NCBI GenBank assembly: GCA_029204225.1
Contig: CM055092.1
Location: 19,151,222-19,215,221, forward strand
Origin: Diphasiastrum complanatum
Taxonomy: Eukaryota > Streptophyta > Lycopodiopsida > Lycopodiales > Lycopodiaceae
Direction: 5' to 3'
Length of the DNA: 64,000 bases
Position 1 is the stretch's first letter. Each line of letters starts with the position of its first letter. The notes below the pieces were generated by a model. It ran no database searches and was not told the origin of the DNA. It was given only the letters and a program-made list of their open reading frames with translations. This document shows positions 60,251-64,000 of this stretch, one piece after another. Position numbers and translations under genes: made by a program.

Positions 60251-60661
60251 TTAGCCATTTCAGTAATTACAATAATTACAAAACATACATCTCTCTGAGA
60301 ATTGTAAATAACCGGGACAGGGAGTAAAGGCTCTAACAGTCGGCCTCCAAGGACATCCTCCCCGGGAATGGTCATCCGCCTGCGGTTTTTTTTTTGTTTT
60401 TTTTTTTGTTTTTTTTTTTTTGGGGGGGGGGGGGCGAGGGGGCGGGGTGCGCTTTTGCAAGAATGTTCCTTCCAGGAAGAACTTCCACCTCGCTCGAAGG
60501 CGGATGCCCCTTCCTAGGGTGGAATGCAGTGAAGAGGCTTTCTTCCCTACCAAAATTTTTATTTTTACTTTTTTTTCATATGTTTTTTTACTGTAAAATC
60601 ATTTTTCATTAAGGAAAAGGAGATGTCTCACAAAATGTAATTTCTGTGTCTTCCTTTTTTT
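60251..60661. other. Homopolymer-rich stretch, no gene
   Basis: Poly-T and poly-G runs (60387-60434) are followed by CCTTCC-rich sequence. The proline- and lysine-rich frames here are artefacts of composition. Confidence 0.5.
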
Positions 60662-60995
60662 TTTACATGTACCTTCCGGGATGCGTAATATGCATGTAAA
60701 AAAAATTTACATGACCTTTCGCGTGGAAGGTGCATGTAAAAAACAAATTTACAACGAAAAAAGAAGAAACAAAAAAGTAATTTTTTCACGCCACAAAAGG
60801 TAACCTCCTTAGCGTCGCCGTGGGAAGGGCCTTCCACCTCATGCTACCACCATGGGCCAAAGGCCCTTCCTCGGCGGAACGGTCTTGGAGGGTAATCTTC
60901 CCTCGCATAATTTGTTTTTACATGCCTCTTTTGGGCATAAGGTGCCTGTAAAAGAAAATTACATGCACCTTTCGACATCCAGAAGGTGCATGTAA
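60662..60995. repeat. Second hairpin family (TTACATGCACCTT arms), four copies
   Basis: Hairpins lie at 60662-60700, 60706-60740, 60917-60953 and 60959-60995. The last has perfect 13-bp arms, TTACATGCACCTT and AAGGTGCATGTAA, around an 11-base loop; the others keep TTTACATG...CATGTAAA or close variants. They occur as two pairs 177-200 bp apart. Confidence 0.88.
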
Positions 60996-61741
60996 AAAAA
61001 CAATTAAATAGAAAAAAAGAGAGGCGCACAAATTTCACACAAGGAGGCACCTCCCTTTCTCTTGTAAAAAAAGAAAAATTGAGATTACGTAGGGGGAAAT
61101 GGATTTTATAGTGATTTTTTCTCGAGTATGGAAATTGAGCGGACCCATGTCCAAGAGCTAAGTTTATTCTGCCTGTCGGGACAGCTCCTAGGACCCATAT
61201 CCGGGAGCTAGACTGATTTTGCCAGACTTAATCAGCAAAATAAAAACTAAGTCCTGAAGAACATGCTTTACCAGATAGCACTATATTCTAGGACAGAGGG
61301 GGTGTGTCGAATCACATTAGAACTATAGAGAGAGTCTGACAGACATAAACTTGGGCAGCTCAAGGAATTCAGTCACCAGGTCTCAGCTCCCTCTACCAGC
61401 GTGAGCCAGGCACAATGCCCAACACGTATTCTATCTATGAATGGAGTCTCTTCCAAATTTAATAAAGTTGATCCTTGGGGATGATTACCATTTCGGTTTC
61501 GCCTCAAGGACTGGTCCAAGTGGAAGGACCCTTACTATAACCTTTGTGAGTCACTGGTGTCATTGGTCAGTTTGGCGACCACTATGCCTTGGAATTTTAC
61601 GAGTGACTTGTGATTGTCTTTGATTACCTTTTGGGGGTGGATTCTAAATTGGCTTTCAGGTTGGTTGAGATTCATATTTTTCTAAGTCTGAATGGTTAGG
61701 CTGGTTGTGTTTTCTAAATTGGCTTTTCAACAAGTTCATGT
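60996..61741. other. Spacer, no recognisable gene
   Basis: Nothing beyond short frames without domains. A CTAGGACCCATATCCGGGAGCTA-like word recurs once (61135-61210). Confidence 0.35.
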
Positions 61742-61811
61742 CGGACTTAAGCGTGTCTTGGGAAAACTGCTCGAACTTAAGCGTGTCTTGGGAAAACCGC
61801 TCAAGACACGC
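61742..61811. repeat. 30-bp tandem duplication plus inverted arm
   Basis: CGGACTTAAGCGTGTCTTGG (61742) is repeated as CGAACTTAAGCGTGTCTTGG (61772), each continuing GAAAAC-GCT. It is followed at once by CAAGACACGC (61802-61811), the inverse of GCGTGTCTTG, so a hairpin can form. Confidence 0.85.
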
Positions 61812-61949
61812 TCAATTTCATCCATCTAGGAAATCCGACACGCTCAAAAGATGGATTAAATGCATGGATGTGAGAATCTCTCACATCATCACGATTTTTT
61901 GCCTTACGTATGCTAGAAGCTGCAAGAATAATACGTCATTCATATAAAT

Positions 61950-62467
61950 CAATCATGTGAATGACAACCACATATATAAATAGTATAACGATTGCCAAGT
62001 GAATATCTTCAAGAATCTTGTCATATGCCAACCAAAAGGACACATGTGGAGCATGAACCACCCAACCAATATGGAGAGGCTATTCAATACCCTGACCAAT
62101 CCACCCCCAAGCCATAGTGAATGAACACAAGAGAGGAGAAGAAATCTGGCTAAAGAATCTGAAATTCCAATAGGGAGATGGGGCAAGTTTCCATCGAATG
62201 TATTTTCTCCAAGAGGAGAGAATATTCCTCTCAGGATCCCCATGCAGCCTATATTGAGCTATTGACCTCCTATTCTTGCATTAAAGCAGTCAATTACCAT
62301 GCATGTGCTTCTATGTCCAATTATAGGTCTGGGCCCTCATATAATTATTAATTACTTGTGACGACCACGTCCGGAATGACGTAGCATAATGAATAATACA
62401 ACTGGAGTGACCGGCTATTCACGTGAGGAATTATTCTGATTCCCTTATACAAGACATGGACATAACA
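61950..62467 (-). mobile_element. 3' LTR of the second chromovirus
   Basis: On the minus strand the LTR begins TGTTATGTCC at 62467, right after the PPT. It contains GGACGTGGTCG and a segment with CCCAAGCC-type words shared with the LTR at 11.1-11.5 kb. The far end could not be fixed. Confidence 0.55.
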
Positions 62468-62481
62468 TTCTTCCCCCCTTG
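62468..62481 (-). promoter_or_regulatory. Polypurine tract of the second chromovirus
   Basis: CAAGGGGGGAAGAA on the minus strand, directly before the LTR start TGTTATG. Confidence 0.75.
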
Positions 62482-63960
62482 AACAACTTCTATCTCTAGA
62501 AGTGAAACCTAGGGATTTTCTTCTTTATGATTTCGACCCTCTCCCACGAATCATCATCCTCAGTCCGCCGTCCCTTCCACCTAATCAAGCACTCATAGAT
62601 AGAACAATTTCTTAATTGTTTATCTCTGGTTCTGAGTACCTTTTCAGGTTCCAAAAGAACACTAAGCGATAAGTCCTCCAAATGGGTAAGATCTTCCTCT
62701 GAACCAACTACGTCACCTTCATGTAAACTTATTTTTAAAAGGCTTACACTGGGTGAGTTGTAGACTTGTTCTGAAAATCTAGTTCGTAAGCTAAAAAACC
62801 AATTTTCTTTATAATCTAAAACGGTCCACAATATCTGGTAGACAATTTATAATGCTTCCCCGTACGCATAGTCTTAGAATCCTTAGGAATTCTAAGATAT
62901 ACCCAGTCATCAACTTTAAAATCTCTGGGAGACCTCTTAAGATCGACATAGTGCTTAGCTCTATCTTGAGCACTCCGGATACAATCACTGGGCCACTTGC
63001 AACATTTCACGCATATCATGCAAGAAATCTGCAACTTTCTAGATCTTAACAGACCTTGTCTCCACATTTACCGGAGATCTAGGTTGAAATGGTATATCAG
63101 CATAAACAGACTATAACCAGTAGCAGAATGTTTCCTACTATTATAAGCAAACTCAATCAAAGGAACGTAATCTTCCCATTGAGATTGCTTGTGAGACACA
63201 TATGTTCTCAACATATCCTCCATAATCTGATTAGTTCTCTAAGTCTGGACATCTGATTCGGGATGATCAGAAGAATTAAAACTAAGCGAGGTTTCTAGCT
63301 TATGGAATACAGCTGACCAAAAGTTATCTGTAAATTTAGGATCTCTATTACAAACTATATCACTTGGCAGTCCATAAAGCCTAAATAATCTTTTTACAAA
63401 GATCAGGGCTAAATCTAAAGCCTTAGCAGTTGACTTGCCTGGTATAAAAGTAGCTAACTTTGTCAACCTGTCCACCACAACCCAAATAGAATCATTTTGG
63501 TGTTGGGTCCCAGGAAGTCCAACCACAAAATCCATAGATATACTTTTCCATCATTTCTGAGGGATATCTAGGAGATGTAACAACCCTCCAGTCTTCAAGC
63601 GTTCAGCTTGCTAAGTGACAAGATTTACATTTAATCACATAAGACTCGACAAATGGCTTGAGTTTCGGCCAATAAAACTCTCTTTTGACCAAGTCCAAAG
63701 TCTTGTATATACCCGGATGACCTGCATAGGGAACGTCATAACACTCATAAAGAATCCTCTTCTTTAACTCATCATCCGCTAGTACACAAATTTTCCCATT
63801 CCGAAATAGTAATCCACCTCGGATACAGAACTGTCCCGCTATCTTCTTATCTTTCTTAGAAACTTGAGACCTTTGTGAGTAAATCTCTATTCCATTCCCA
63901 TTTTTCATGTCTCCACCATCTTCTAGATGGGACCAAAATGAGAATCTGATTCACACCTCT
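62482..63960 (-). pseudogene. Ty3/gypsy chromovirus integrase and chromodomain, running off the right edge
   Basis: From right to left, the zinc-binding region (63908-63603) has GHPGIYKTLDLVKREFYWPK and CKSCHLAS. The catalytic core (63535-63239) has Asp in MDFVVGLPGTQHQND and Asp in DIVCNRDPKFTDNFW; the HPESDVQT motif stands where GQTE is usual, followed by a stop, so the catalytic Glu is not visible in frame. The C-terminal part (63067-62816) gives VDDWVYLRIPKDSK and LSTRYCGPF. The chromodomain (62831-62496) gives YECLIRWKGRRTEDDDSWERV. Frame changes near 63240, 63067 and 62820 mark it as broken. RT, gag and the 5' LTR would lie beyond 64 kb. It is a different lineage from the 17.5-kb element. 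Confidence 0.9.
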
Positions 63961-64000
63961 CTCTTAGTGAAAGATATAGATTAGTGAAAATCTTGGTAAA

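Noticed and set aside
60260-60553. Proline/lysine-rich minus-strand frame
   Set aside because: Generated by poly-T and poly-G homopolymers.

Overview
The window is nuclear DNA from a land plant, most likely a repeat-rich seed plant. The signs are AT-rich intergenic sequence, GT-AG introns, long (GA)n/(CT)n tracts, LTR retrotransposons primed by plant initiator tRNA-Met (TGGTATCAGAGC sites), a CACTA transposon, and two small plant-specific genes. No species can be named from the sequence alone, and no rRNA, tRNA or CRISPR array was recognised.

Only two loci look like intact host genes. One is a single-exon DUF1677 protein at 7.85-8.32 kb (minus strand). The other is a three-exon plastid rhodanese-like protein of the STR10 type at 58.5-59.4 kb (minus strand), whose splice sites and reading frame could be resolved to the base. 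Both sit alone among transposon debris, and nothing indicates that they are co-regulated.

Layout. 0-4.1 kb: LTR-like sequence with a tandemly repeated primer-binding site, then a decayed CACTA/TNP2 transposon whose 3' terminus is visible. 4.1-7.5 kb: no recognisable gene. 11-15 kb: pieces of minus-strand retroelements, including a copia gag and an exact 162-bp tandem duplication. 15.7-17.5 kb: three (GA)n tracts. 17.5-24.6 kb: an almost complete Ty3/gypsy chromovirus with two LTRs, PBS, PPT, gag, protease, RT, RNase H, integrase and chromodomain, disabled by stops and frameshifts. 25-29 kb: very decayed copia. 30-37 kb: several LTRs, a gypsy tail and a long copia pol frame on the minus strand whose integrase has lost its catalytic glutamate. 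39.7-40.7 kb: a minisatellite of about 150 bp. 42.6-45.1 kb: a truncated second copy of the 17.5-kb gypsy family in reverse orientation. 46.4-51.3 kb: a minus-strand pair of spliced, decayed genes, one with a ParB/sulfiredoxin-like fold and the other with a GCM/WRKY-type zinc finger plus a Mutator-like DDE domain. 53-54 kb: a coiled-coil gene fragment bracketed by GC-rich hairpin repeats. 56-57.8 kb: another copia remnant. 59.9-61 kb: tandem repeats with G-box and W-box palindromes upstream of STR10, then a second hairpin family. 61.9 kb to the end: a second chromovirus lineage that runs off the right edge.

The strongest candidates for something poorly described are the ParB-like plus GCM-finger transposase locus (46.7-51.3 kb) and the hairpin-bracketed gene fragment (53.1-53.9 kb). 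Smaller oddities are the primer-binding site embedded in a 35-bp tandem array, a TCGCGAA array of about 60-bp period, and the recurrent CACACGTGTG/CACATGTG palindromes in the copia-type LTRs.
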